Assembly: GCA_903931355.1 (NCBI GenBank)
Contig: CAIZCB010000499.1
Span: forward strand, 1-6,880
Direction of reading: 5' to 3'
DNA from: an uncultured Pseudomonadota bacterium
GTDB lineage: Bacteria > Pseudomonadota > Gammaproteobacteria > Methylococcales > Methylomonadaceae
DNA: 6,880 bases
Made by a program: the position numbers and the translations under genes. The notes under the pieces were generated by a model that did not search any database, was not told the DNA's origin, and was given only the letters and a program-made list of their open reading frames with translations. Positions 1 to 5,935 of this stretch are shown here, piece after piece (position 1 is the stretch's first letter; the number at the start of each line of letters is the position of its first letter).

Positions 1-1
1 T

Positions 2-1153
2 TACAACGACCCAGGCTATGTATTGATTGGCTTTGGCCACTGGTCACTGGAAACCTCATTAACAGTTTTCACCGTGATTCAGGTGATAGGATTCTTCTTT
101 TTATACAGTTTTTTCCGCTTAATCGGCGTGTTGATTCGGATGCCAAGCCAAGTCGCCAAACGCCGCCAAAGCATTAAATTTAACCGCTCTCAAGAAGCCT
201 TAATTGCTGGTTTATTTGATGCCGCTGATGGCAACTGGGAAAGCGCGGAAAGAGTGTTAATCAAACACGCCTCGAACAGTGGCGCACCGCTGTTACATTA
301 CTTGACTGCAGCTCGTGCAGCTCAATCTCGTGGCGCATTAGACAAACGTGACGAATATTTAAGAAAAGCCAGCGAACAATCAGCTGACAACGATATGACT
401 GTGGGCTTAACTCAAGCCGAATTGCATTTATCAGAACACCAGTTTGAACAAGCTTTACAAACCTTGGGCAAATTACACGAGATCAACCCTAATCATGGTC
501 GCGTGTTAAAAATGATGCATCAGGCTTACCAACATTTAGGTGACATTGAAGCAATCAATAAACTACTGCCATCCTTGCAAGAACACAAAATTGTTATGGA
601 AGGTGAAGTTAAACTACTGGAAACCCAAACCTTTAGCCGCTTATTAAAACAAGCTGCGGCTAACAACGATACCCAAGAAATTGTTGCTTGCTGGGATGAG
701 ATTCCAAGACACATCAGAACCTTGCCAGGGGTTGCCAATATTTACTTTGCGGCGATGATTAATGCTGGCGCAAGTGCCGACGTTGAAGCGGGTTTAATTA
801 AACAACTAGGCCGTTATTGGGATGCGACTACCTTGGCACTTTATGCCATGGTTGAATCCGAAAATACTGCGAAACAACTGCAATCAGCAGAACAATGGCT
901 GGCTGTTTATCCAAGTGATGCGATGTTATTTAGCGTTCTAGGTCGCTTAGCGTTGAAACTTGAGCAAATGGAAAAAGCTGAGCAATATTTACTGAAAAGT
1001 TTGCACCTTGAAGAATCTGTTGATGCCCATCAACTATTAGGTGAACTAGAACAAGCGAAAGGCGAACATGATAAAGCCTGTGCCAACTTCAAACGAGCAT
1101 TGGCATTAGCCAGCAACGAAGTGATTAAACAAGCTGAGAATATTTCGGCTTAG
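2..1153 (+). CDS. hemY: HemY, haem-biosynthesis-associated inner-membrane TPR protein (5' partial)
   Basis: This is the proteobacterial HemY (HemY_N domain plus TPRs), not the Gram-positive protoporphyrinogen oxidase of the same name. Family knowledge places it in the inner membrane, where it acts in late haem synthesis, possibly as a scaffold for other enzymes. The reading frame is open to the left edge: the codons before the first possible start (TTG at 23) encode a conserved-looking DPGYVLIGFG stretch typical of the HemY N-terminus. The true start and first membrane helix, probably 20-25 residues, therefore lie outside the window; 383 residues are visible. The second transmembrane helix follows (about visible residues 20-45, from ETSLTVFTVIQVIG), then a basic stretch and helical TPR-like repeats. 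The clearest TPR pair is at the C-terminus (AMLFSVLGRLALKLEQMEKA and the following repeat). The gene normally follows hemX in a hemCDXY cluster, so that cluster is expected to the left. It ends in TAG and faces ubiD. Confidence 0.93.
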   Translation, partial: YNDPGYVLIGFGHWSLETSLTVFTVIQVIGFFFLYSFFRLIGVLIRMPSQVAKRRQSIKFNRSQEALIAGLFDAADGNWESAERVLIKHASNSGAPLLHYLTAARAAQSRGALDKRDEYLRKASEQSADNDMTVGLTQAELHLSEHQFEQALQTLGKLHEINPNHGRVLKMMHQAYQHLGDIEAINKLLPSLQEHKIVMEGEVKLLETQTFSRLLKQAAANNDTQEIVACWDEIPRHIRTLPGVANIYFAAMINAGASADVEAGLIKQLGRYWDATTLALYAMVESENTAKQLQSAEQWLAVYPSDAMLFSVLGRLALKLEQMEKAEQYLLKSLHLEESVDAHQLLGELEQAKGEHDKACANFKRALALASNEVIKQAENISA

Positions 1154-1163
1154 TTTTAAACTG

Positions 1164-1193
1164 GCTCGGGTTGGAAATATATTCAACCCGAGC
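1164..1193. terminator. Bidirectional hairpin between convergent hemY and ubiD
   Basis: Perfect 10-bp inverted repeat: GCTCGGGTTG at 1164-1173 and CAACCCGAGC at 1184-1193, with a 10-nt loop (the first loop pairs can extend by G-U and A-T). It lies 10 nt after the hemY stop and 9 nt after the ubiD stop on the other strand. Both flanks are AT-rich (TATTAAAG to the right, CAGTTTAAAA when read leftward), but neither has a long U-tract. The position between two stop codons makes a shared terminator the natural reading; termination may be imperfect. Confidence 0.75.
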
Positions 1194-1202
1194 TATTAAA
1201 GT

Positions 1203-2666
1203 TTAATCGAACAACTTATCCCACATCGCATCCACCTTTTTCAACACATCCTTATCCATCACAATCGGCTTACCCCATTCGCGATTGGTTTCTCCAGGCC
1301 ATTTATTGGTGGCATCAAACCCCACTTTAGAGCCTAATCCCGACACTGGCGAAGCAAAGTCCAGATAGTCAATCGGCGTGTTTTCTAAAATAGTTAAATC
1401 ACGCGCAGGGTCCATCCGCGTAGTAATCGCCCAAATCACATCCTGCCAATTACGGACATTAACATCCTCATCAACCACAATCACAAACTTGGTGTACATA
1501 AACTGCCGTAAATACGACCAAGTCCCCAGCATTACCCGTTTAGCATGACCGGCATATTGCTTTTTCATACTAATCACCGCCATTCGATACGAACAACCTT
1601 CCGGTGGCAGATAAAAGTCGATAATTTCAGGAAATTGCTTTTGCAAAATCGGCACAAACACCTCGTTTAGAGCCACGCCTAAAATCGCTGGCTCATCCGG
1701 TGGGCGTCCGGTGTGGGTGCTGTGATAAATCGGCACTTGGCGCTGAGTAATTCGCTCAACGGTAAACACCGGAAACTCATCAACCTCATTGTAATAACCG
1801 GTATGGTCACCATACGGCCCTTCTGGCGCGGTTTCACCGGGATAAATAAAACCTTCCAATACAATTTCAGCACTGGCTGGTACTTGTAAATCATGGGTTA
1901 AACAAGTCGCCACTTCGGTCTTACTGCCGCGCAACAATCCGGCAAAAGCATATTCCGACAAGGTATCAGGTACAGGCGTCACCGCCGCCAAAATCGTCGC
2001 CGGATCAGCCCCCAACGCCACCGCCACCGGAAACGGCTTACCTGGATTCGCATCTTGCCATTCCTTAAAATCCAAAGCCCCGCCACGATGCGCCAGCCAG
2101 CGCATAATCACTTTGTTTTTACCGATCACTTGCTGGCGATAAATCCCCAAATTTTGGCGATCTTTATTCGGGCCTTTGGTAATCACCAGCGGCCAAGTAA
2201 TCAATGGCGCAGCATCTTCAGGCCAACAGGTTTGAATCGGGTAAACCGACAAATCCACTTCATCACCTACCCGAATCACCTCCTGACAAGGCGGCGAACT
2301 AACCATCTTAGGCGCCATGTTCAACACCTGCTTAAACACCGGCAATTTTTCCATTGCATCGCGCATCCCTTTTGGCGGCTCGGGCTCTTTTAGATAAGCC
2401 AGCAATTCACCAATACCGCGTAATTCGGAAACATCGGTCGCCCCCATACCCATCGCCACCCGTTTTGGTGTACCAAACAGATTACCAAGCACGGGAATAT
2501 TGAAACCTTTGGGATTTTCAAACAACAACGCAGGCCCACCTTCACGCAGCATCCGATCACAAATCGCGGTCATTTCCAAAACTGGATCAACCTCGGTTTT
2601 AATTCGTTTTAATTCACCCTGTTTTTCTAACTGGGCGATGAAGTCTCTGAGGTCTTTGTATTTCAT
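1203..2666 (-). CDS. ubiD: UbiD, 3-octaprenyl-4-hydroxybenzoate carboxy-lyase (prenyl-FMN dependent)
   Basis: UbiD decarboxylates 3-polyprenyl-4-hydroxybenzoate in ubiquinone synthesis, using prenylated FMN made by UbiX (not in this window). The 487-residue protein aligns along its whole length with the E. coli type, including [12 protein letters not shown] (43-54), [14 protein letters not shown] (62-75), [13 protein letters not shown] (146-158), [13 protein letters not shown] (172-184) and [15 protein letters not shown] (282-296). By offset from the E. coli enzyme, Asn172 and Glu238 should bind the metal and Asp287 should be the catalytic acid; Arg177 and Glu282 of the family's Arg/Glu/Asp network are present. 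The start is ATG at 2666, giving MKYKDLRDF as in homologues; an in-frame TAA 13 codons upstream excludes a longer form. No good Shine-Dalgarno precedes it (CTATTCCCC). The gene converges on hemY and no other ubi gene is adjacent. Confidence 0.97.
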   Translation of the reverse strand: MKYKDLRDFIAQLEKQGELKRIKTEVDPVLEMTAICDRMLREGGPALLFENPKGFNIPVLGNLFGTPKRVAMGMGATDVSELRGIGELLAYLKEPEPPKGMRDAMEKLPVFKQVLNMAPKMVSSPPCQEVIRVGDEVDLSVYPIQTCWPEDAAPLITWPLVITKGPNKDRQNLGIYRQQVIGKNKVIMRWLAHRGGALDFKEWQDANPGKPFPVAVALGADPATILAAVTPVPDTLSEYAFAGLLRGSKTEVATCLTHDLQVPASAEIVLEGFIYPGETAPEGPYGDHTGYYNEVDEFPVFTVERITQRQVPIYHSTHTGRPPDEPAILGVALNEVFVPILQKQFPEIIDFYLPPEGCSYRMAVISMKKQYAGHAKRVMLGTWSYLRQFMYTKFVIVVDEDVNVRNWQDVIWAITTRMDPARDLTILENTPIDYLDFASPVSGLGSKVGFDATNKWPGETNREWGKPIVMDKDVLKKVDAMWDKLFD

Positions 2667-2675
2667 GGGGAATAG

Positions 2676-2689
2676 ATATTTATAAATAT
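2676..2689. repeat. Perfect AT-only palindrome just upstream of ubiD
   Basis: ATATTTATAAATAT is a perfect 14-bp palindrome ending 9 nt before the ubiD ATG, where a ribosome-binding site would normally sit. It contains a -10-like TATAAA on the minus strand, but no matching -35 hexamer was found at 16-19 bp. It could be a regulator site, a weak promoter element or simply AT-rich leader sequence. Confidence 0.35.
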
Positions 2690-2705
2690 TAAGCTGTTCG
2701 CTAGA

Positions 2706-2816
2706 TTAGATTCTTGAAAAAGCAGCTACAAAACCGTCAACTAGATGCATCTTAGTTAGGCAATAAGTCGCACAGATATTCACCGCAACTAAAAGCAAGG
2801 CTTCATAGCAAACCAT
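2706..2816 (-). CDS. Possible small ORF (36 codons) upstream of ubiD
   Basis: Candidate small protein or leader peptide; no family recognised. The ATG at 2816 is preceded by GGAGAG (2823-2828 on the minus strand) with a 6-nt gap, the best Shine-Dalgarno in the non-coding stretch. The product starts MVCYEALLLVAVNIC, has a short hydrophobic segment (about residues 6-20), three Cys (3, 15, 19) and a more polar end with one Lys, one His and one Arg. It stops at TAA (2706-2708), in the same frame as ubiD and 39 nt before the ubiD start, so it could be co-transcribed and influence ubiD translation. TTGAGA (2875-2880) and TATAGT (2854-2859) on the minus strand form a possible promoter with a short 15-bp spacer. 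A 36-codon ORF can arise by chance, so only the ribosome-binding site and position support it. Confidence 0.33.
   Translation of the reverse strand: MVCYEALLLVAVNICATYCLTKMHLVDGFVAAFSRI
2739..2757. repeat. Imperfect dyad inside the small ORF upstream of ubiD
   Basis: AACTAGATG (2739-2747) and CATC-T-TAGTT (2748-2757) form a near-perfect dyad centred on GATGCATC, with one extra T in the right arm. A TTGACG hexamer on the minus strand (2735-2740) overlaps its edge, but no -10 box at a standard distance was seen. It may be an operator for ubiD or a chance palindrome. Confidence 0.25.
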
Positions 2817-2853
2817 TATTGACTCTCCACAAAATCAAAGAGATATGACTTTG

Positions 2854-2880
2854 ACTATATCGAGGTGACTATAATCTCAA
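2854..2880 (-). promoter_or_regulatory. Possible promoter for the small ORF and ubiD
   Basis: On the minus strand, TTGAGA (2880-2875; one mismatch to the -35 consensus) and TATAGT (2859-2854; one mismatch to the -10 consensus) are separated by 15 bp, which is short but tolerated. A second TATAGT (2873-2868) with TTTAGA (2896-2891) at 17 bp is an alternative. Either would start transcription ahead of the small ORF and about 190 nt or more ahead of ubiD. Confidence 0.3.
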
Positions 2881-2954
2881 ACAGTTTCATTCTAAATTGG
2901 GCGTTGTCCCAATCAAAATCTGTCGCTTAGTGAAATGGGTATTGGAACAAGTAC

Positions 2955-2982
2955 AAATCATCCATATCAATATGGATGATTT
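2955..2982. terminator. 13-bp perfect hairpin downstream of the DUF2333-DUF4389 genes
   Basis: AAATCATCCATAT (2955-2967) and ATATGGATGATTT (2970-2982) are perfectly complementary around a 2-nt centre. The hairpin begins 27 nt after the DUF4389 stop on the minus strand. The stem is AT-rich, and the minus-strand tail (TTTGTAC) has only a short U-run, so it is a weak intrinsic terminator at best. It could equally protect the 3' end of the mRNA or bind a dimeric regulator. Confidence 0.45.
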
Positions 2983-3009
2983 TAAGTTACTGATTAGTCT
3001 TGGCGAGCT

Positions 3010-3315
3010 TTAATTTTTCCGTAGAAAATCCATTTCACTAGAAACTTGCCATTCTGCAAATGGAAAAGCCAATTGATCGGTGCTAAAGGTTAGAAATAGC
3101 AGTATGTGATAGTGATAACTGGAAAGACTATGACCAAACCCTAATAAGTTGCTATTGGTTTTGCCACTGATTAACACCGATGCCATTTGCAACAAGATCA
3201 CAATCCACAGTAATAATTTCACCATGCTGTCGATGAATGCATAAATCAGCATGAAAATGATGCGTCGCCATGTTTCAATTTTTTTAAAATTTTCGCTGAT
3301 TTGATCTTGTTGCAT
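3010..3315 (-). CDS. DUF4389 family small membrane protein
   Basis: A 101-residue protein that fits DUF4389, a family of small inner-membrane proteins without assigned function. The polar N-terminus (1-17) is followed by a long hydrophobic region (about 19-50; RRIIFMLIYAFIDSMVKLLL onward, probably two helices). Then comes the family-like SGKTNSNLLGFGHSLSSYHY stretch (50-69), a final hydrophobic segment (70-79) and FPFAEW (84-89). The start is ATG at 3315, with AGAGG 8 nt upstream (minus strand, 3325-3329). That site lies in the last codons of the DUF2333 gene, whose stop is only 5 nt before this start, so the two genes are almost certainly one operon and translationally coupled. The C-terminus after FPFAEW is short and poorly conserved-looking. 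Function unknown. Confidence 0.87.
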   Translation of the reverse strand: MQQDQISENFKKIETWRRIIFMLIYAFIDSMVKLLLWIVILLQMASVLISGKTNSNLLGFGHSLSSYHYHILLFLTFSTDQLAFPFAEWQVSSEMDFLRKN

Positions 3316-3320
3316 AGGGT

Positions 3321-4340
3321 TTAACCTCTGTTCATTACGTCCCGTAAATCAAGCGCTGCCGCGTTGGCACGAGCGATATAGTTCGCCATTGCTAATGAGT
3401 AGTTAGCAAATAAACCAAAACCATCACCGTTTAATACCACAGGGCTTAAGGTCGGGGTTAAAGCGTTTTCTAGCGATTGAATCATAATATCCAAAGTGTT
3501 CATCGCACGTTTATCTAACAAGATGTCAGAAAAATCATGCTTAATCGCTTTAAGAATATGAACTAAAGCCCAGCTTGCGCCACGCGCTTCGTAGAATACG
3601 TTATCAATCTCCATCCACGGGGTTTTACCAATGGTTGGCATATTGATGTCGATTGGGTTCGAAGGATCACCATGTGCTGCACCAGAAAACTTGTCGGTAC
3701 TAGCAGCAAGACGCGTTGATAAACCGCCTAGACGTTTAATAACAACCTCGGTGTATTGCCAAAGATTGTCAGCACGAGAGTGAAACTGTGCGGGTTTTGA
3801 GGTAGTCGATGGGTTTTGTAAACGGCCCATATAAGCATGTAAAGCTTCAACACCTTTGACGTATTCAGCCTCTGTCGATGGCAAAGCCCATGAATTACGT
3901 TCGTAGTAAAAATAAGGCTCGGCTCTTGCTAAATCAGGATCTTCGGCAGATTGAGATTGGTCGCGAGCAAAATGGTTACGCAATGCGGTGGTGCCGTCAC
4001 GCAACATCACCAACGCACCGTATTCAAAGCTTTGAATGTTGTCGCAAAATAAGCCAGGAGGCGCTACGTCATTGGAAAGATATCCACCTGATTTGAAAAG
4101 GATAACATCGGCAATATGGGCCAATGTGTTGGCGTAGACATAGCCAATTGGCATTTGATCGGTATCAGTGGTTTCCATGCGTTCGACGGCTTCGTCTTGC
4201 ACACTAAACTGTTCAGGTTCTTGGCTCCACCATTCGCCTAATACCAGCATAACAATTAAAACGATGCCGATTAGTGTACCGAATCCCCAGAGAATGCCTT
4301 TCGACTTTGCGTCTTCAAAAGCGTATGAATTTTCTGCCAT
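3321..4340 (-). CDS. DUF2333 family membrane-anchored protein
   Basis: A 339-residue protein recognised as DUF2333, an uncharacterised family. A short cytoplasmic N-terminus is followed by one transmembrane anchor (about 15-36, from GILWGFGTLIGIVLIVML), after which WWSQEPEQFSV leads into a large, probably periplasmic, mostly helical domain. Family-typical blocks are GGYLSNDVAPPGL (85-97), the SFEYGALVMLRD region (104-115), RDQSQSAEDPDLARAEPYF (126-144) and NSWALPSTEAEY (149-160). No catalytic motif is evident. The start is ATG at 4340 with AGGA 10 nt upstream (minus strand, 4351-4354). TTGACC (4392-4387) and TTTAAT (4367-4362) could be its promoter, though the 19-bp spacer is long. It overlaps nothing upstream; ycgL ends 83 nt before it. 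The DUF4389 gene follows after 5 nt, so both products may act together at the membrane. Confidence 0.9.
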   Translation of the reverse strand: MAENSYAFEDAKSKGILWGFGTLIGIVLIVMLVLGEWWSQEPEQFSVQDEAVERMETTDTDQMPIGYVYANTLAHIADVILFKSGGYLSNDVAPPGLFCDNIQSFEYGALVMLRDGTTALRNHFARDQSQSAEDPDLARAEPYFYYERNSWALPSTEAEYVKGVEALHAYMGRLQNPSTTSKPAQFHSRADNLWQYTEVVIKRLGGLSTRLAASTDKFSGAAHGDPSNPIDINMPTIGKTPWMEIDNVFYEARGASWALVHILKAIKHDFSDILLDKRAMNTLDIMIQSLENALTPTLSPVVLNGDGFGLFANYSLAMANYIARANAAALDLRDVMNRG

Positions 4341-4361
4341 GTATTACGTGTCCTGGTGAGA

Positions 4362-4392
4362 ATTAAAAACTCGACTCGGGCGAGTAGGTCAA
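4362..4392 (-). promoter_or_regulatory. Intergenic dyad and possible promoter ahead of the DUF2333 gene
   Basis: ACTCG (4369-4373), ACTCG (4374-4378) and CGAGT (4381-4385) form a small dyad with a duplicated left arm. Read on the minus strand, either pairing gives a 5-bp hairpin, and one is directly followed by TTTT, so it could be a weak terminator for ycgL. TTGACC (4387-4392) and TTTAAT (4362-4367) flank it at 19 bp as a possible promoter, which would place the dyad in the spacer like an operator. The sequence does not decide between these. Confidence 0.3.
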
Positions 4393-4423
4393 TGTTAGCA
4401 TGGATTGTGCTTAAGGCTCGTTT

Positions 4424-4696
4424 TCAGTGCAGATAACGATTGCTGGCTGAAGGCGCTAAAGGCATGAATGTTGGCGGCATTTGCACGAAAAATCCTTGAT
4501 TTTTTAAGCTATCGATGACTTTTTCACTACTTTCGCGCGCTAATTTGCGTTCTGGTGTTAACTCAATTTCCATGACGAAGCTTAAACGACCAAAGCTTTG
4601 CATTAAATTTTCTGGGATAGCGCTGAAATCGTCTTTTTTATCTAAGTAAAGATACAGTTCGTCTTTTTTCAGGCTTTTATAGATATAGCATTGCAT
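4424..4696 (-). CDS. YcgL domain-containing protein
   Basis: A 90-residue soluble protein of the YcgL family (DUF709), small alpha/beta proteins of unknown molecular function found mainly in Gammaproteobacteria. Family-like features are the N-terminal strand MQCYIYKSLKKDELYLYLDK (1-20), KDDFSAIPENLMQSFG (21-36), a central strand, a helix with ARESSEKVIDSLKNQGFFVQ (53-72) and the MPP motif (73-75), followed by a short tail. It has no signal peptide or membrane segment. The start is ATG at 4696 with a weak TGAG 8 nt upstream; TAGAAT (minus strand, 4732-4727) is a -10-like hexamer without a clear -35. It is divergent from the CPBP protease gene with 88 nt between starts. In some relatives ycgL lies next to rnd, which is not present here. 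Confidence 0.9.
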   Translation of the reverse strand: MQCYIYKSLKKDELYLYLDKKDDFSAIPENLMQSFGRLSFVMEIELTPERKLARESSEKVIDSLKNQGFFVQMPPTFMPLAPSASNRYLH

Positions 4697-4784
4697 AATT
4701 ACGACTCATTAATTCCAATCCTGCCAATTCTAGCGGTTTTTGTTTAGAATTTTTAGGTCAAAATTCAGTTCACTTAAATAGGCT

Positions 4785-5387
4785 ATGCCAAATCAATCTT
4801 TACTAGAAAAACATTTTTTTAAAACCGCTTGTTATTTTGAAGCGGGATTAGCGGTAGTCGCCGGCATTGTGGGTTGGCTATTTGATGTCAATCCGTTTGC
4901 TGACCTGTATTTTTCTGAAACGGCTTTAATCAATGCGGTTATCGCGACTTTGCCGTTAGTGGTGTTATTTTTTGCAATGCAACACTTACCGTATCCATCA
5001 TTTACCAAGATACGAACAATGCTCGAAGAATCGTTAGGCCAATCGCTTCTAAATAGCCATTGGACCGATTTATTGATTTTGGCTTGTTTAGCCGGTTTTG
5101 GCGAAGAGGTTTTGTTTCGTGGCCTAATGCAAAGCGGATTTGAACAGGCTTGGGGCGCTGATGTTGGCTTAATTGCCAGTGGCGTAGTATTTGCGCTGGC
5201 TCATGCAGCTACCCCGTTATATGCCGTTTTAGCTTTATTAATGAGTTTTTACTTAAGTTTATCGCTGGATTATGGCGGCGAACGCAACTTACTGACGCCG
5301 ATAGCGATTCATGCGCTTTACGATTTTGTGGCTTTTCTTGCTATTGTTAGCAATACCCGTAAAAACATAACGAATACTAATGACTGA
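4785..5387 (+). CDS. CPBP family intramembrane glutamic endopeptidase (CAAX protease/Abi type)
   Basis: A 200-residue polytopic membrane protein with all conserved motifs of the CPBP (Abi, PF02517-type) family: EExxxR at Glu107-Glu108...Arg112 (GFGEEVLFRG), FxxxH at Phe136...His140 (VFALAHA), and HxxxD at His176...Asp180 (AIHALYDF). These residues line the intramembrane active site in characterised members such as Rce1, so the protein is predicted to be an active protease; its substrate is unknown. Hydrophobic segments lie at about 15-35, 47-66, 94-106, 127-140, 145-162 and 173-188. The start is the first ATG after an in-frame TAG; only AGG 2 nt upstream resembles a Shine-Dalgarno, which is too close, so initiation may be weak or leaderless. 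The stop overlaps the start of the next gene by 8 bp. Members of this family serve in prenyl-protein processing, bacteriocin immunity or stress; nothing here points to one of these. Confidence 0.92.
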   Translation: MPNQSLLEKHFFKTACYFEAGLAVVAGIVGWLFDVNPFADLYFSETALINAVIATLPLVVLFFAMQHLPYPSFTKIRTMLEESLGQSLLNSHWTDLLILACLAGFGEEVLFRGLMQSGFEQAWGADVGLIASGVVFALAHAATPLYAVLALLMSFYLSLSLDYGGERNLLTPIAIHALYDFVAFLAIVSNTRKNITNTND

Positions 5388-5847
5388 TCAAAATTTATCG
5401 ACACAATCACAGTTACGCTCGCATTGGCTGGTGGTTGGCTTTCTATTGGTGCTGTTAATTGCTTACAACCTTGTTTGTCATGTTTGGGGAGCTGAGTTAA
5501 GAATCAATCTCGACGAGGCACAACGGGAACTGTTCAGAAGCGTGTTTTATGGCGTAGCGATTATTTTGTTTCCACTGACCAATTTGCTGCGCTTCATTTT
5601 GATACGACTGAATCAAACCATGCCAGGCGATAAACCGGCCAAACAGCGTTATTTTGTTACCACGACGGTTGCTTTGCTATTGATAGAAACCGTGGCTGTT
5701 TTTGGTTTTGTGATGTTTATTTTGGGTGATGATTTCAATACTTTGTATATTTTTTCGGTTTTAGGCGCGTTAGGTTTGTTTTTACATCGCCCCAAAATCG
5801 AGGAATTAGCGGCAATTGACCAAGCGCTTAGCGCCAAAAATCAATAA
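5380..5847 (+). CDS. Four-helix integral membrane protein of unknown function
   Basis: No family recognised. The 155-residue protein has a polar N-terminus, then four probable membrane helices at about 15-37, 52-75, 92-116 and 119-136. A basic loop between helices 2 and 3 (residues 76-90, RLNQTMPGDKPAKQR) and a polar C-tail (HRPKIEELAAIDQAL) suggest both termini are cytoplasmic. There are no catalytic motifs or metal-binding clusters. The start ATG at 5380 overlaps the end of the CPBP protease gene (the overlap is ATGACTGA) and has no Shine-Dalgarno, so translation probably depends on ribosomes finishing the protease. This tight coupling suggests a partner or substrate of the protease, but that is inference from gene order. 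It is followed by 88 nt and then guaB; no strong terminator is seen between them. Confidence 0.78.
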   Translation: MTDQNLSTQSQLRSHWLVVGFLLVLLIAYNLVCHVWGAELRINLDEAQRELFRSVFYGVAIILFPLTNLLRFILIRLNQTMPGDKPAKQRYFVTTTVALLLIETVAVFGFVMFILGDDFNTLYIFSVLGALGLFLHRPKIEELAAIDQALSAKNQ

Positions 5848-5896
5848 ACATCAAGTCAATTTGCGCTGATGCTTTTTAGGAAGGGCGGTAAAGTTG

Positions 5897-5914
5897 TACA
5901 ATAAGCGGCTTATT
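5897..5914 (+). promoter_or_regulatory. Dyad overlapping a possible -10 box ahead of guaB
   Basis: AATAAGC-G-GCTTATT (5900-5914) is a perfect 7-bp inverted repeat. Its left edge overlaps TACAAT (5897-5902), a good -10 match, although no convincing -35 hexamer is seen upstream. It lies 21 nt before the guaB start. The dyad followed by TTTT-like sequence could also serve as a weak terminator for the preceding membrane-protein gene. It does not resemble the PurR box. Confidence 0.35.
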
Positions 5915-5935
5915 TTCGATTAGCTAGGTGTGATC

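Larger units (their letters stand above)
2817..3009. other. Non-coding stretch between the DUF4389 gene and the ubiD leader
   Basis: No convincing gene here. It holds a 6-bp hairpin (ATTGGG at 2896-2901, CCCAAT at 2908-2913), a 13-bp perfect hairpin (2955-2982) and four TGACT motifs (2820, 2846, 2852, 2866), two of them within a directly repeated TGACTATA (2852-2859 and 2866-2873, 14-bp period). There is also an 11-bp inverted match TAGTGAAATGG (2928-2938), whose partner (3030-3040) lies in the end of the DUF4389 gene. Short open stretches occur on both strands but lack ribosome-binding sites. It probably contains the 3' end of the upstream transcript and the promoter for the small ORF and ubiD. 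Confidence 0.6.

Noticed and set aside
2055..2393. 112-codon plus-strand open frame opposite ubiD
   Set aside because: It lies wholly antisense within a clearly conserved ubiD; its protein resembles no family and has no ribosome-binding site. The other antisense frames inside hemY, ubiD, DUF2333, guaB and the four-helix gene were rejected on the same grounds.
2855..2890. 11-codon minus-strand ORF (begins MKLFEI) upstream of the small ORF
   Set aside because: Too short, no Shine-Dalgarno, and it overlaps the predicted promoter. No supporting evidence.
2870..2985. Possible plus-strand small RNA: TATAAT at 2870, two hairpins and a TTTT end at 2980-2983
   Set aside because: The nearest -35 (TTGACT at 2851) is only 13 bp from the TATAAT, and the final stem is AT-rich with just four or so T residues. 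Not strong enough to call.
2855..3013. Plus-strand open stretch of about 50 codons in the intergenic region, with a protein-like composition
   Set aside because: No ATG or GTG near its beginning, only a TTG with no ribosome-binding site, and it runs through the 13-bp hairpin. It is not recognisable as a gene or gene fragment.
4785..5387. Phage-abortive-infection or bacteriocin-immunity role for the CPBP protein
   Set aside because: The 'Abi' label is historical for this family. There is no bacteriocin, toxin or phage gene nearby, so a defence role is not supported.
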